DNA of 64,000 nt, taken from positions 62,001 to 126,000 of the forward strand of contig JAZQMQ010000016.1 in the NCBI GenBank assembly GCA_045543555.1, in the 5' to 3' direction. Of the stretch, positions 31,992 through 40,987 are shown piece after piece. Source of the DNA: Colimorpha_A sp045543555 (GTDB taxonomy: Bacteria > Bacillota > Clostridia > Oscillospirales > CAG-272). Within the stretch, counting starts at the first letter, position 1. Every line of letters starts with the position of its first letter. Under the pieces are notes generated by a model that worked only from the letters and a program-made list of their open reading frames with translations, had not been told where the DNA came from and searched no databases. The position numbers and the translations under genes were made by a program.

Positions 31992-33350
31992 ATGAAGATT
32001 ATTATTGTAGGCTGCGGAAAAATCGGAGGAACGCTTCTTTCAAGTCTGGTTGCAGAAGGACACGATATTGTTGCGATCGACACCTCCGCTTCCGTTATAA
32101 CCGAGCTGACTAATATCTACGACGTAATGGGCGTATGCGGTAACGGCGTTGACAGCGACATCCTTGATGAAGCAGGCGTAAGAAAGGCAGATCTGTTTAT
32201 TGCGGTAACGGGATCTGACGAATTTAATATGCTTTCTTGCTTCCTTGCAAAGAAAATGGGCGCATCAAATACCATAGCGCGTATCAGAAATCCCGAATAT
32301 AACGATCAGAGCATTTCGTTTATAAGAAAACAGCTTGAGCTGTCAATGTCGATAAATCCCGAGCAGCTTGCGGCGCAGGAGCTTTTCAATATTCTCAAGT
32401 TCCCGTCTGCGATGAAGATCGAGAGCTTTTCAAGGCGATATCTTGAAATGGTGGAAATCCGTCTTAAGTTCGATTCGTTGCTCGACGGGGTGAAGCTCAG
32501 TGAGCTTCGCACAAAATACGATGCAAAGGTACTCGTTTGCTGTGTCAAGCGAGGCGATAAAACGTATATCCCCGACGGTAATTTCGTTCTTAATGGAGAC
32601 GATCGCATAGGGATCACCGGATCTCCCACCGAAATGCAAAAAATATTCAAGAGCATGGGCCTGATGCAAAAGCAATCCAAGAGTGTAATGATTCTTGGTG
32701 GCAGTAGAATTGCGCAGTATCTCACAGAGCGTCTTCTTTCCATCGGCTGCAGTGTTAAGATCATTGAGCAGAAGGAAGCTATTGCACACCGTCTGTGTGA
32801 GGATCTTCCGAAGGCTGTAATAATTCAGGGCGACGGAGCAAGACAGGAGCTTCTCATTGAGGAAGGAATCAAAAATCAAGATGCCTTCGTTTCACTTACG
32901 GGAAGCGATGAGGAGAATATTCTTATATCAATATTTGCTTCAAACCAAGGTGTGCCGAAATCGATATCAAAGGTCAACCGCGATGAGCTTGCTTCAATGG
33001 CGGACAAGCTTGGAGTTGATACAATCGTTTCTCCGAGAAAGATCGTTTCCGATCTTATAGTCAGCTATGCAAGAGCTCTTCAAAATTCGCTTGGAAGTAA
33101 CGTTGAGTCTTTATACAAGCTTATGGACGGCGATGCGGAAGCACTTGAGTTTAATGTCATAGCCGATGAGAGAATAACGGACATACCCCTGAAGGATCTT
33201 ACTCTTAAGAGTAATGTTCTTATTGCGGGAATAATAAGAGACCGTAAAACTATTATCCCCGGAGGTAATGACGTTATAAAATCAGGCGATAAGGTAGTTG
33301 TGATTGCTGCCGGACACAAAATGTCCGATCTGTCGGATATTCTGAGGTGA
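31992..33350 (+). CDS. trkA: Trk system potassium uptake protein TrkA
   Basis: 452 residues with two tandem RCK units. The first Rossmann motif IIVGCGKIGGTLLSSLV starts at residue 3, with the NAD-binding acid in VAIDTS. The second unit starts SVMILGGSRIAQYLTERL near residue 230. Each is followed by a TrkA-C domain (ending DDRIGITG and GDKVVVIAAG). TrkA rings gate the TrkH channel in response to ATP/NAD(H). The ATG at 31992 has AAAGGAG 8 nt upstream. It is followed by trkH after 4 nt. Confidence 0.95.
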   Translation: MKIIIVGCGKIGGTLLSSLVAEGHDIVAIDTSASVITELTNIYDVMGVCGNGVDSDILDEAGVRKADLFIAVTGSDEFNMLSCFLAKKMGASNTIARIRNPEYNDQSISFIRKQLELSMSINPEQLAAQELFNILKFPSAMKIESFSRRYLEMVEIRLKFDSLLDGVKLSELRTKYDAKVLVCCVKRGDKTYIPDGNFVLNGDDRIGITGSPTEMQKIFKSMGLMQKQSKSVMILGGSRIAQYLTERLLSIGCSVKIIEQKEAIAHRLCEDLPKAVIIQGDGARQELLIEEGIKNQDAFVSLTGSDEENILISIFASNQGVPKSISKVNRDELASMADKLGVDTIVSPRKIVSDLIVSYARALQNSLGSNVESLYKLMDGDAEALEFNVIADERITDIPLKDLTLKSNVLIAGIIRDRKTIIPGGNDVIKSGDKVVVIAAGHKMSDLSDILR

Positions 33351-33354
33351 AAAA

Positions 33355-34800
33355 ATGAACCGAAGGCTTGTTTTTAATGTTACGGGACGAATATTACTAA
33401 CCGAGGGCGCTCTTTTTATACTTCCGATAATATGCGCTTTGTGTTACCGCGAAGGCTCGGTAGCAATGGCATTTATCTATTCTGCCATGATCTCCGTTGC
33501 TCTCGGAGTCTTGATGAGCTTGGCGATAAAGCCGAGAGATAGAAACATTTTTGCAAGAGAAGGCTTTGCGATAGTGGCGTTATCGTGGATATCCGTTTCT
33601 CTTATAGGTGCTCTTCCTTTTTTTATCAGCGGAGAAATCAGCTCCTATATTGATGCTTTCTTTGAGACAGTCAGCGGATTCACAACAACAGGCGCGACTA
33701 TTCTCAAGGGAGAACAAATAGTATCAATGAGCCATGGACTTATGCTGTGGAGATCGTTTACTCATTGGATCGGCGGAATGGGAGTGCTTGTGTTCGTTAT
33801 GGCAATACTTCCATCCGAATCGGGACGGTCAATACATATAATGCGAGCAGAAATGCCCGGACCTATCGTCGGTAAATTGGTGCCCAAAATAAGAGAGACC
33901 GCAAAGATACTGTATTATATATATATTGCGCTTACAGTTTTGATGGTGGCGTTCCTTATGTTTGGTGGAATGTCATTTTATGAAAGCCTGATACATACGT
34001 TCGGTACAGCGGGAACGGGTGGTTTCAGCAACAGGGCGGCAAATATTCTCGAGTTTTCACCCTATATTCAATGGACAATCGCGGTATTTATGCTGCTTTT
34101 TGGTATAAATTTCAACCTTTTTTATTTGATCATTGTAGGCAAATTCGCATCCGCTGTTAAGAGCGGCGAGCTTTGGTGCTATCTGGCAATAATTTTTGGC
34201 TCGACCGTTATGATATGTGTAAATCTGATCGGAAGCTTTGCATCTGTTTCGGAAAATATCAGAGCATCGTTTTTTCAGGTCGTATCGATAATTACAACGA
34301 CGGGATATACGACGCTTGACTTTTCCGTGTGGCCGGAATTTTCAAAAATGGTCTTGCTTTTGTTGATGTTTGTGGGAGGATGTGCAGGATCAACCGCAGG
34401 CGGTCTTAAGGTATCCAGAGTCATGCTCCTTTTCAAGATAATGAAACGCGATCTGAAAAAGATGCTTCATCCCAGGTCTGTGGGTGTTGTAAAGCATGAG
34501 GGGAAAGTGCTTGACGACGTTACGATAGGAAATACGTCAGTGTATATTATAACGTATTTCATACTGCTTTTTGCTATGGTATTCATTGTTTCCATAGAGC
34601 CGTTTGGCATAGAAACGTCATTTAGCTCCGTGGTGTCGTGCTTCAATAACGTAGGCCCTGCTTACGGTGTAGCGATAACCGGATACTATGACTTTTCGGT
34701 GTTGTCGAAGCTTACGCTTTCTGCGGCCATGCTTCTTGGAAGACTTGAAATATTCCCATTGCTTCTCGCACTTGCACCTTCAACCTGGCTTAAGAAATAA
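33355..34800 (+). CDS. trkH: Trk system potassium uptake channel TrkH
   Basis: 481 residues, multi-pass. The four selectivity filter loops are visible as SGFTTTGATIL, GTAGTGGFSN, STTGYTTLD-like (IITTTGYTTLDF) and FNNVGPAYG, each with the key glycine. MGVLVFVMAILP and CAGSTAGGLKVSR are further TrkH landmarks. It forms the membrane channel for K+ (or Na+) uptake with TrkA from the previous gene. GAGGTG ribosome site 5-6 nt before the ATG. Confidence 0.95.
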   Translation: MNRRLVFNVTGRILLTEGALFILPIICALCYREGSVAMAFIYSAMISVALGVLMSLAIKPRDRNIFAREGFAIVALSWISVSLIGALPFFISGEISSYIDAFFETVSGFTTTGATILKGEQIVSMSHGLMLWRSFTHWIGGMGVLVFVMAILPSESGRSIHIMRAEMPGPIVGKLVPKIRETAKILYYIYIALTVLMVAFLMFGGMSFYESLIHTFGTAGTGGFSNRAANILEFSPYIQWTIAVFMLLFGINFNLFYLIIVGKFASAVKSGELWCYLAIIFGSTVMICVNLIGSFASVSENIRASFFQVVSIITTTGYTTLDFSVWPEFSKMVLLLLMFVGGCAGSTAGGLKVSRVMLLFKIMKRDLKKMLHPRSVGVVKHEGKVLDDVTIGNTSVYIITYFILLFAMVFIVSIEPFGIETSFSSVVSCFNNVGPAYGVAITGYYDFSVLSKLTLSAAMLLGRLEIFPLLLALAPSTWLKK

Positions 34801-34838
34801 CAAACGAAAACGGTTCGAAATTTCGGACCGTTCAGTCA

Positions 34839-34872
34839 AAAATATCTCCCTCAAACGAGGGAGATATTTTTT
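34839..34872 (+). terminator. Terminator of trkA-trkH
   Basis: AAATATCTCCCTC-AAAC-GAGGGAGATATTT, 13-bp stem with T-run. A second near-perfect hairpin (AACGGT...ACCGTT, 34809-34832) precedes it. Confidence 0.85.
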
Positions 34873-34882
34873 GTTATAAGTA

Positions 34883-35272
34883 TTATGCGTTACGTGAGTT
34901 GTGATATTCCTTTATGTTCTCAAGTGCATCTTTAACAAGATTCCATTGTTCATTGTACTCTGCGCTGCCAACGAGTGTAAAATGTCCGTTTTTGTAAAGA
35001 ATAAGCTCTTTGTTTATGTCAATAATTTCTTTCGGGTTATCGTTAGGACCGTAAATTAATAATACAACTACGCCGTTGTACGTTCCGTAATGTTCCCAAA
35101 TAGGATCTACATTCTTAATTGTCAGCGAGGTGTCGTATTCCTTGTTGTAGCAATCTAAAAAGTATTGCTTTTGTTCTTCCGTAAGCGAATTCGGTGTTAC
35201 ATTTGTACCAAAGCTTACGGGAGTTTTTTGTCTCCTACCATATATAATCCCGAAGACAGCAAAAAGGGACAA
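34883..35272 (-). pseudogene. N-terminally truncated small protein gene, unknown function
   Basis: An open frame of about 129 codons that begins right beside the RNase J terminator and has no ATG or GTG start and no internal Met. The only possible start is a TTG at 35272 with no ribosome site. LFAVFGIIYG looks like the end of a signal or membrane helix. The rest (TEEQKQYFLDCYNKEYDTSL, LILYKNGHFTLVGSAEYNEQW) resembles a compact secreted domain I do not recognise. The first 10-20 residues and the promoter appear lost. Confidence 0.5.
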
Positions 35273-35289
35273 GAAATTTTAAAAAAAAT

Positions 35290-35337
35290 AAAAAAATCAC
35301 GATTTCCACAGAAATTGAGTGGAATATCGTGATTTTT
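35290..35337. terminator. Terminator of the RNase J gene
   Basis: CACGATTTCCAC / GTGGAATATCGTG, 12-bp stem with one bulged base, A-run on the left and T-run on the right. Confidence 0.85.
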
Positions 35338-35377
35338 TACGCTTTATTGTATATTCGATTTTATTAAAGGCAGGTTT

Positions 35378-37057
35378 TTATACGTCCATAATAATGGGCA
35401 GGATCATAGGCTTTCTGCCTGTTTGCTGGAATATAAATCTTGAAAGGGCGTTTTTAACGGAATTCTTGATTTCGGAACGCTCCTCGATTCCGTGGTCGAA
35501 GCAATCCTCAATTGCGTTCTTTGCAACGTCCTTTGCCTGCTCCATAAGCTCCTCCGCTTCCCGTACGTAGACGAAGCCGCGGGATACGATATCGGGCCCC
35601 GATATGAGCATTCTGTATGAAAGGTCAACCGATGCAACGACGACGAGTAGACCGTCCTGCGAAAGATGTCGTCTGTCTCGGAGAACAATGTTTCCTATAT
35701 CTCCTACGCCATATCCGTCGATCAGCACTCTGCCTGCGGGAACGGTACCGTTGAAACGAGCCTCATCAGTGCCGATCTCAAGCACTTTGCCGATTTCGGA
35801 AATGAATATGTTACTTTCGGGAATTCCCATATTCATTGCATTTTTCTTGTTTGCTGCGAGATGCTTGAATTCGCCGTGGATCGGCATAAAGAATTTCGGC
35901 TTTGTGAGTGCGAGCATCAGCTTGATCTCTTCCTGGCAGGCGTGACCCGAAACGTGAATCTGCGAGCGGTCGTTTTTATAGACCTCCGCGCCGTTCTTAA
36001 GCAGCTCGTTTATGATCTTGTCTACCATTTTTTCGTTGCCGGGAATGGCACTTGCGGAAATAACGACGAGGTCCTCCGAACCGAGCTGAACCTTATCGTG
36101 TGAACGGAACGCCATTCTGTACAGCGCCGACATGGGCTCACCCTGTGAACCGGTGGTTATAACGGTAAGCTGATTTGGAGGGTATTTTTTTATGTCGTTT
36201 ATATCGATCAAAATACCTTCCGGAACGGTCATATATCCAAGACGTGTTGCGGCACCGATTATATTTATCATTGAGCGTCCCGTGATGGCGACCTTTCTGC
36301 CGTACTGCGCGCTTGTGTTGATTATTTGCTGAACGCGGTGTACGTTTGAGGAGAAGGTTGCAATGACTATTCTCTTTTCCGCGTGCTGCATAAAGATAGA
36401 CCCAAAGGACTGTCCCACCTCACGCTCTGACGGGGTGTATCCGGGGCGTTCGGCGTTGGTTGATTCGCACATCAAAAGAAGCACGCCCTCCTGACCGAGC
36501 TGACCCAAGCGTGTAAGGTCCATTACCTCGCCTTCAACTGGGGTGAGATCAAGCTTGAAGTCTCCCGAATGAACTATTGTTCCCACGGGTGTTTTGATAG
36601 CCAGACAGCAAGCGTCTGCAATCGAGTGATTTACTCTTATAAATTCGACCGATATGCTTCCAACCTTAACAGTATCACCTGCCGCGACGCAGTTGAGCTG
36701 TGGTTCATATGGTAGCTCATGCTCCTGAAGCTTGTTTTCGATTATTCCGAGAGTTAGGCGAGTACCGTAAATAGGAAGATCAAGCTTACGGAGAACGTAG
36801 GGAATAGCTCCTATGTGGTCCTCGTGTCCGTGAGTTAAAAACAGACCTCTGATCCTGTCGTAATTTTTTTCGAGATATGCGATGTCGGGAATTACAAGGT
36901 CAACACCGAGCATTTCGTCGTCGGGGAAGCCAAGGCCGCAGTCCACCATTATTATGTCGTCTTCATATTCGATGACCGCGAGGTTTTTTCCTATTTCGTT
37001 AAGTCCTCCGAGCATCATTACTTTTACTTTGCTTAAATTTTTCTTCTTTCTTGCCAT
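35378..37057 (-). CDS. Ribonuclease J
   Basis: 559 residues, normal for RNase J. The metallo-beta-lactamase motif LTHGHEDHIGAIPYVL (about 73-88), HSGDFKLDLTPVE, and the beta-CASP region VSGHACQEEIKLMLALTKPKFFMPIHGEF are intact, so it should have 5'-3' exonuclease and endonuclease activity in mRNA decay and rRNA processing. The C-terminal domain (about 450-559) is present. The start at 37057 has no close ribosome site; the strong GGAAGGAG lies about 33 nt upstream, beyond a hairpin (see leader). Confidence 0.95.
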   Translation of the reverse strand: MARKKKNLSKVKVMMLGGLNEIGKNLAVIEYEDDIIMVDCGLGFPDDEMLGVDLVIPDIAYLEKNYDRIRGLFLTHGHEDHIGAIPYVLRKLDLPIYGTRLTLGIIENKLQEHELPYEPQLNCVAAGDTVKVGSISVEFIRVNHSIADACCLAIKTPVGTIVHSGDFKLDLTPVEGEVMDLTRLGQLGQEGVLLLMCESTNAERPGYTPSEREVGQSFGSIFMQHAEKRIVIATFSSNVHRVQQIINTSAQYGRKVAITGRSMINIIGAATRLGYMTVPEGILIDINDIKKYPPNQLTVITTGSQGEPMSALYRMAFRSHDKVQLGSEDLVVISASAIPGNEKMVDKIINELLKNGAEVYKNDRSQIHVSGHACQEEIKLMLALTKPKFFMPIHGEFKHLAANKKNAMNMGIPESNIFISEIGKVLEIGTDEARFNGTVPAGRVLIDGYGVGDIGNIVLRDRRHLSQDGLLVVVASVDLSYRMLISGPDIVSRGFVYVREAEELMEQAKDVAKNAIEDCFDHGIEERSEIKNSVKNALSRFIFQQTGRKPMILPIIMDV

Positions 37058-37217
37058 AAAATCTGTCCGCGCGAAAAAAAGCGGACGTCTCCTTCCGTTA
37101 ATAATTATATGTTATTGATCGAACCGTCACAATGTGAGTCCTTGCCGTCATACCGTCCTACGTTTTGGACTGTGTTCACACCGCCGCCGGTTCCTTCCGA
37201 ACAAATACAGTATTATA
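37058..37217 (-). promoter_or_regulatory. Structured 5' leader of the RNase J gene
   Basis: A minus-strand TATAAT (37212-37217) predicts a leader of about 145 nt. It can form hairpins GTTC/GAAC (37190-37202), GTG/CAC (37172-37181), GTCC/GGAC (37155-37170) and TCAC/GTGA (37127-37137). Then come the ribosome site GGAAGGAG (37089-37096) and the hairpin GTCCGC/GCGGAC (37065-37086), 7 nt before the ATG. Folding of the last hairpin would bring the ribosome site to an effective 9 nt from the start. Autoregulation is a hypothesis. Confidence 0.5.
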
Positions 37218-37292
37218 AGTATATCACCAATATGTTAATATTATGTTGGCTAATATGTGAACAAATAATTAACATTTACTGAGCCTGCCCGT

Positions 37293-37323
37293 GCATAAAA
37301 TCAATATTTTCAGGGAAAAGTAT
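37293..37323 (+). promoter_or_regulatory. Candidate forespore (sigma-F/sigma-G) promoter
   Basis: GCATA (37293-37297), 15-nt spacer, GGGAAAAGTA (37313-37322). This fits the sigma-F consensus of Bacillus subtilis (GYRTA, 15, GGNRANANTW) at every defined position. No sigma-A promoter as good is seen nearby (TTGGCT/TTAACA at about 37252 is weaker). Confidence 0.45.
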
Positions 37324-37355
37324 TAGTAAAATAAGCCGAAAAGGAGAATTTTACT

Positions 37356-37550
37356 ATGAAAAAGGAAAATAAGACAAGCTCTCAGAAAAAGGGCATGAAC
37401 GTTGCTAAAGGGTATTCGGATAATCCTGATCCTCTCGGAAGCTATAGCGGTGTAACTCCCGAAATGCGATGTATGCCGAGGCTGAAGGTTGACGGTAAAG
37501 TGTATATGAAGGTCGATCACAGACCCGTTCAGGATGCCGACGATCTTTGA
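37356..37550 (+). CDS. Small basic/polar protein of unknown function
   Basis: 64 residues: MKKENKTSSQKKGMNV at the start, then SDNPDPLGSYSGVTPEMRC and a C-terminal VDGKVYMKVDHRPVQDADDL. No membrane helix or signal peptide. AAAAGGAG sits 9 nt before the ATG, so it is probably a real gene. It ends 11 nt before the next gene, giving an operon. The promoter resembles those used in forespores; the sequence is not that of an alpha/beta SASP. Confidence 0.6.
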   Translation: MKKENKTSSQKKGMNVAKGYSDNPDPLGSYSGVTPEMRCMPRLKVDGKVYMKVDHRPVQDADDL

Positions 37551-37561
37551 GGTGAAGGAAC

Positions 37562-39697
37562 TTGAAGGCGATAATTATGGCGGGCGGAGAGGGAAGACGG
37601 CTTCGCCCCATAACAGACGATATTCCCAAGCCCCTTTTACCCATTGATAACGTTCCCGTGATAGTGCTTATGCTTCGTCATTTAAGCTCGCACGGTATAA
37701 ATGAAGCGATTATAACTGTAGGTTACCTTTCGGATAAGATTGAAAAGGCACTCGGTAATGAATGTGAGGGTGTTAAGCTTAAATATCTGCGCGAGGAAAA
37801 GCCCCTCGGTTCAGCGGGTGGAATTAAGGCTTCGCGTGAGCTTATTTCCGATGGGGATTTTATAGTTATTAACGGTGACGTGATATCCGAGACCGATATT
37901 TCCTCCGCAGTCAAGCTTCATAAGGATAAAAATTCTGTGTTGACCGTTGTTTTGACTCATCAAAGCGATCCTTCCGAATACGGAGTGGTTCTTCTTGATG
38001 GCAATGGAAAAATCACAGGCTTTTCAGAGAAGCCGCCCCTTTCCTCAACGTATGCCGATACCGTAAATTCCGGTATATACGTTATGTCCGATAAAATTTT
38101 CGATTATATCCCCGACGGCAAATGTGAGCTCAGCTCCGACGTTTTTCCGAGACTTATTAAGGAAAACGAAAGGCTTTACGGCATAGTTGATCGCGGATAT
38201 TGGTGCGATATCGGGGATTTTCATTCTTACAGAATGGCAAATCTTCGTTATACCGACGGAGGAAATACTATTGGAAGCGATAGCTTTGTTCCTAAAAACT
38301 CCGCTGTCGGATCGGTCTTTCTTGACAGAGTGAGAGTGGGACACGGAACGAGGATAGAAAATTCAATAATTTGCTCCGACGTAAATATCTCCGACGGGTG
38401 CAAGATAGGTGAGAACTGCGTTATAGGTCATGGGTGTGAGATAGGTGAAAATGCCATAATCTGTGCAGGTACCGTGCTTGAAAGCGGTTCTGTGATTCCC
38501 GAGGGCGCATTTATAAAAAGCGGGAACGCATTAAACCGCTCGTCCTTTGCCGCCATGCTTGACGGAGACGGCGTAATGGTTGATAGAATACACTCTTCTC
38601 CTTCGTTTTTTATGAAGCTCGGGTCGGCGTTGACTGTTGCATCGGGCTTCGGCAGAATAGGGATTATGACCGACGGAAGCGAGGATAGCGAACGGGCAAT
38701 GTCTGCTATCCTGAGAGGAATATCGGGAGCGGGCGGTGAAAGTATGCTTCTCGGTGAGGGCTTTGAAGCCGCGGCAAGCCTCGGTGCGAGGGTAATGTCG
38801 TTAGATGTCTCGATATTTATAAGACGCATCGGTGATGAAACAAAAATATCGCTTTTCGATGAGAACGGTCTGTATCCGAAAAGAAATTTTGAAAGGTCGC
38901 TCATATCGGCGATTTCCTCCGATGCCGTACGAAACGGTGACGGAAGACGCCTTTCTTCATGTGATTTTGTAAACGATCATTATTTTAAGATAATGTGTAA
39001 GAACAGATGCCGCCTCGACGGTTACAAGGTCAATATAAAACGTCAAAATCCCGCATCGGAGGCATTAACCACGGTTCTTCTGCGTCTCGGAGCAGATGTG
39101 GGAAACGAGGGGATCCGCCTTGCTGTCAGCGATGACGGCTTCTCGCTTAACGCGGAGCAGAATGGGTTCGTTGCAGACGATTGGCATATCAAGGCGCTGA
39201 TTCTTAAGTATATTATCAGGGAAAAGGTTGCGCTTCCGATTTCGTCCCCTGCAGTACTTCGGGATCTTTGCAGAGGTAGGCTCGGATTATACAGTCATTG
39301 CCCCGTGGATAATTCGGAGGACAGTGCAAGAGCATTGTCGGGGAAGCATACGGAAATCGTTCATGCCTGTGCTTTGGGTGCGGAGCTCGTTGCATTGCTT
39401 TCGGCATCGGGCAGAGACTTGAAAAATCTATGCTCGCATCTGCCGTCGTTCGTTTTTGCGTCCTATACACTTAAGACAAGAGATCTTAATAGATTTGGTA
39501 TATTAAAGGCATTGGGTGAGCCCGACGGCGACGGTGTTGTGTCGTCTTATGCCTACGGAAGCGTAAGGGTCATACCCAATCGCGAGGGATATGAGCTTCG
39601 CTCCGAGGCGACTTCGGGAGAATATGCTTCCGAGCTTATAGCCTTGTCGGAGCGTGAGATAAAAAAGCTGCTTGCCGATTCGGGCAGGGAAAAATAA
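37562..39697 (+). CDS. Sugar-phosphate nucleotidyltransferase fused to a phosphohexomutase-like domain
   Basis: 711 residues from a TTG start (GAGGTGAAGG upstream). Residues 1-235 are an NTP transferase: MAGGEGRRLRPITDDIPKPLLP (G-x-G-x-R-L...K), GDVISE with the metal Asp, EKPPLSS, and YWCDIGD. A left-handed beta-helix of hexapeptide repeats follows (about 245-320, IENSIICSDVNISDG). The last 390 residues look like a phosphomannomutase, but the place for the catalytic serine loop (S-H-N) reads SIFIRRIGDETKIS, and the metal D-G-D-x-D-R is not apparent. So it likely makes a NDP-sugar while the mutase part is regulatory. Confidence 0.8.
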   Translation: MKAIIMAGGEGRRLRPITDDIPKPLLPIDNVPVIVLMLRHLSSHGINEAIITVGYLSDKIEKALGNECEGVKLKYLREEKPLGSAGGIKASRELISDGDFIVINGDVISETDISSAVKLHKDKNSVLTVVLTHQSDPSEYGVVLLDGNGKITGFSEKPPLSSTYADTVNSGIYVMSDKIFDYIPDGKCELSSDVFPRLIKENERLYGIVDRGYWCDIGDFHSYRMANLRYTDGGNTIGSDSFVPKNSAVGSVFLDRVRVGHGTRIENSIICSDVNISDGCKIGENCVIGHGCEIGENAIICAGTVLESGSVIPEGAFIKSGNALNRSSFAAMLDGDGVMVDRIHSSPSFFMKLGSALTVASGFGRIGIMTDGSEDSERAMSAILRGISGAGGESMLLGEGFEAAASLGARVMSLDVSIFIRRIGDETKISLFDENGLYPKRNFERSLISAISSDAVRNGDGRRLSSCDFVNDHYFKIMCKNRCRLDGYKVNIKRQNPASEALTTVLLRLGADVGNEGIRLAVSDDGFSLNAEQNGFVADDWHIKALILKYIIREKVALPISSPAVLRDLCRGRLGLYSHCPVDNSEDSARALSGKHTEIVHACALGAELVALLSASGRDLKNLCSHLPSFVFASYTLKTRDLNRFGILKALGEPDGDGVVSSYAYGSVRVIPNREGYELRSEATSGEYASELIALSEREIKKLLADSGREK

Positions 39698-39701
39698 AAA
39701 C

Positions 39702-39734
39702 ATCCGACCTCTATTTTTAGGGGTCGGATATTTT
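39702..39734. terminator. Bidirectional terminator
   Basis: ATCCGACC / GGTCGGAT, 8-bp stem, 12-nt loop, with T-run on the plus strand and A-run (T on minus) on the other side, between convergent genes. Confidence 0.7.
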
Positions 39735-40864
39735 CATTTATCTATAAGCGGTGAGCGTCTGAAAATCGCGGAGGGCGATTCACTGCGGCAGAGTGCCATA
39801 AGCTTATCTGCACGAAGGGAAATTTCAAACTGTTCTTTTATCGGCGAGGGGAGTGAAAGCGCGTCCGCGGGCTTTGTTACTATAGAAAGGGACGTGGATT
39901 TTTTTATTTTATTTAAAAACTCTCGTCCTTTTTCGTTTGCGCCGAGAAGAGATGTGTATGTCGGTGCGCTTCTTACACTTTCTTCGGTAATCATAAGCAC
40001 AGAAGAAAGTATTGCCCGTCTTATTCTTGCGGCGGTATAGGTTTTGCCTGTGCAGAGCAAAATCAGATCTTCAATGCTTGTAGCTTCATCGGCTTTTCCC
40101 TTTATAAGACCCGACACGCCTCCGCCCATTCCGAAAAAGCCTGAAAGCTCAGTTTCGCTTGTGCTTCTTATAACGTGAAGAGCTACTGATGAATATATCT
40201 CGGAATTTGTCAAAGGAGTATTGCCAAATACGTTTACCGCCTCGTCGGGAATCATTTTCGATGGGTCTGCACCCTCGTTTATGAGTCGTCTTGACTCCGT
40301 TGCCGACCAACCCTCCTGCCTTTTGTATGTGAAGGGAACGATGTTGCTTCCCGTCTTTTTTAGCGCAGAAATATATTCAATGCCAAGAATGTCGTTTGGC
40401 AGAGAAGGGAAATTCTCGCCACCGAGTGAACGGAATATTTCCTCTGACGCTTTTATATGACCGTTTTTGCCCTCGGTTTTTATTGCGTTTATGAATTCTT
40501 CGGACAACATTGTATCTGAGGCAATGTTCAAGGCGTTAATATCCCCACTTTCGCTGCCGAATGCGAGAATATCAATATTTCCGATCGCGTTCAGTAACGT
40601 TACCGCACCCATTGAGAAAAATTCCGCGCTTGAGCAGGAATATGGGCAGGGAAGCTCCAAAATGAGATCCGAGCCGCATTTTATCGCCGATTCCGCACGC
40701 AGATGCTTCGGATAGATCGAGAGCCGTCCGCGTTGCACAACACTGCCGCTCATAAGCGAAATCACCGTAGTATCGTCGCCGAAATTTTCTCGTATTATCT
40801 CAATTTGGCGCTTGTGACCACGGTGAAAGGGGTCATATTCGCAAATAATTGCCGCAATTTTCAT
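39734..40864 (-). CDS. tmcAL: tRNA(Met) cytidine acetate ligase (TmcAL/YlbM)
   Basis: 376 residues. It opens IAAIICEYDPFHRGHKRQIE, holding the H-x-G-H nucleotidyltransferase motif, then VISLMSGSVVQRGRLSIYPKHLRA and the family motif DLILELPCPYSCSSAEFFSMGAV-like stretch. TmcAL uses acetate and ATP to form N4-acetylcytidine at the wobble base of elongator tRNA-Met. The acetate kinase gene next door, divergently transcribed, is an interesting neighbour but a functional link is only a guess. AAGGAG site before the ATG. Confidence 0.9.
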   Translation of the reverse strand: MKIAAIICEYDPFHRGHKRQIEIIRENFGDDTTVISLMSGSVVQRGRLSIYPKHLRAESAIKCGSDLILELPCPYSCSSAEFFSMGAVTLLNAIGNIDILAFGSESGDINALNIASDTMLSEEFINAIKTEGKNGHIKASEEIFRSLGGENFPSLPNDILGIEYISALKKTGSNIVPFTYKRQEGWSATESRRLINEGADPSKMIPDEAVNVFGNTPLTNSEIYSSVALHVIRSTSETELSGFFGMGGGVSGLIKGKADEATSIEDLILLCTGKTYTAARIRRAILSSVLMITEESVRSAPTYTSLLGANEKGREFLNKIKKSTSLSIVTKPADALSLPSPIKEQFEISLRADKLMALCRSESPSAIFRRSPLIDK

Positions 40865-40913
40865 TTTTGCTCCTTAGAAATGCGATTTTTACAGTTATTT
40901 TTTGTTAAATCTC

Positions 40914-40942
40914 TTGTAATTGCCGATGAAATAGTGTATAAT
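40914..40942 (+). promoter_or_regulatory. sigma-A promoter of ackA
   Basis: TTGTAA (40914-40919), 17-nt spacer, TATAAT (40937-40942). Confidence 0.75.
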
Positions 40943-40987
40943 CGATATGTTATAAAGAAATATTCAAAATTCGGAGGATAAAAACCA

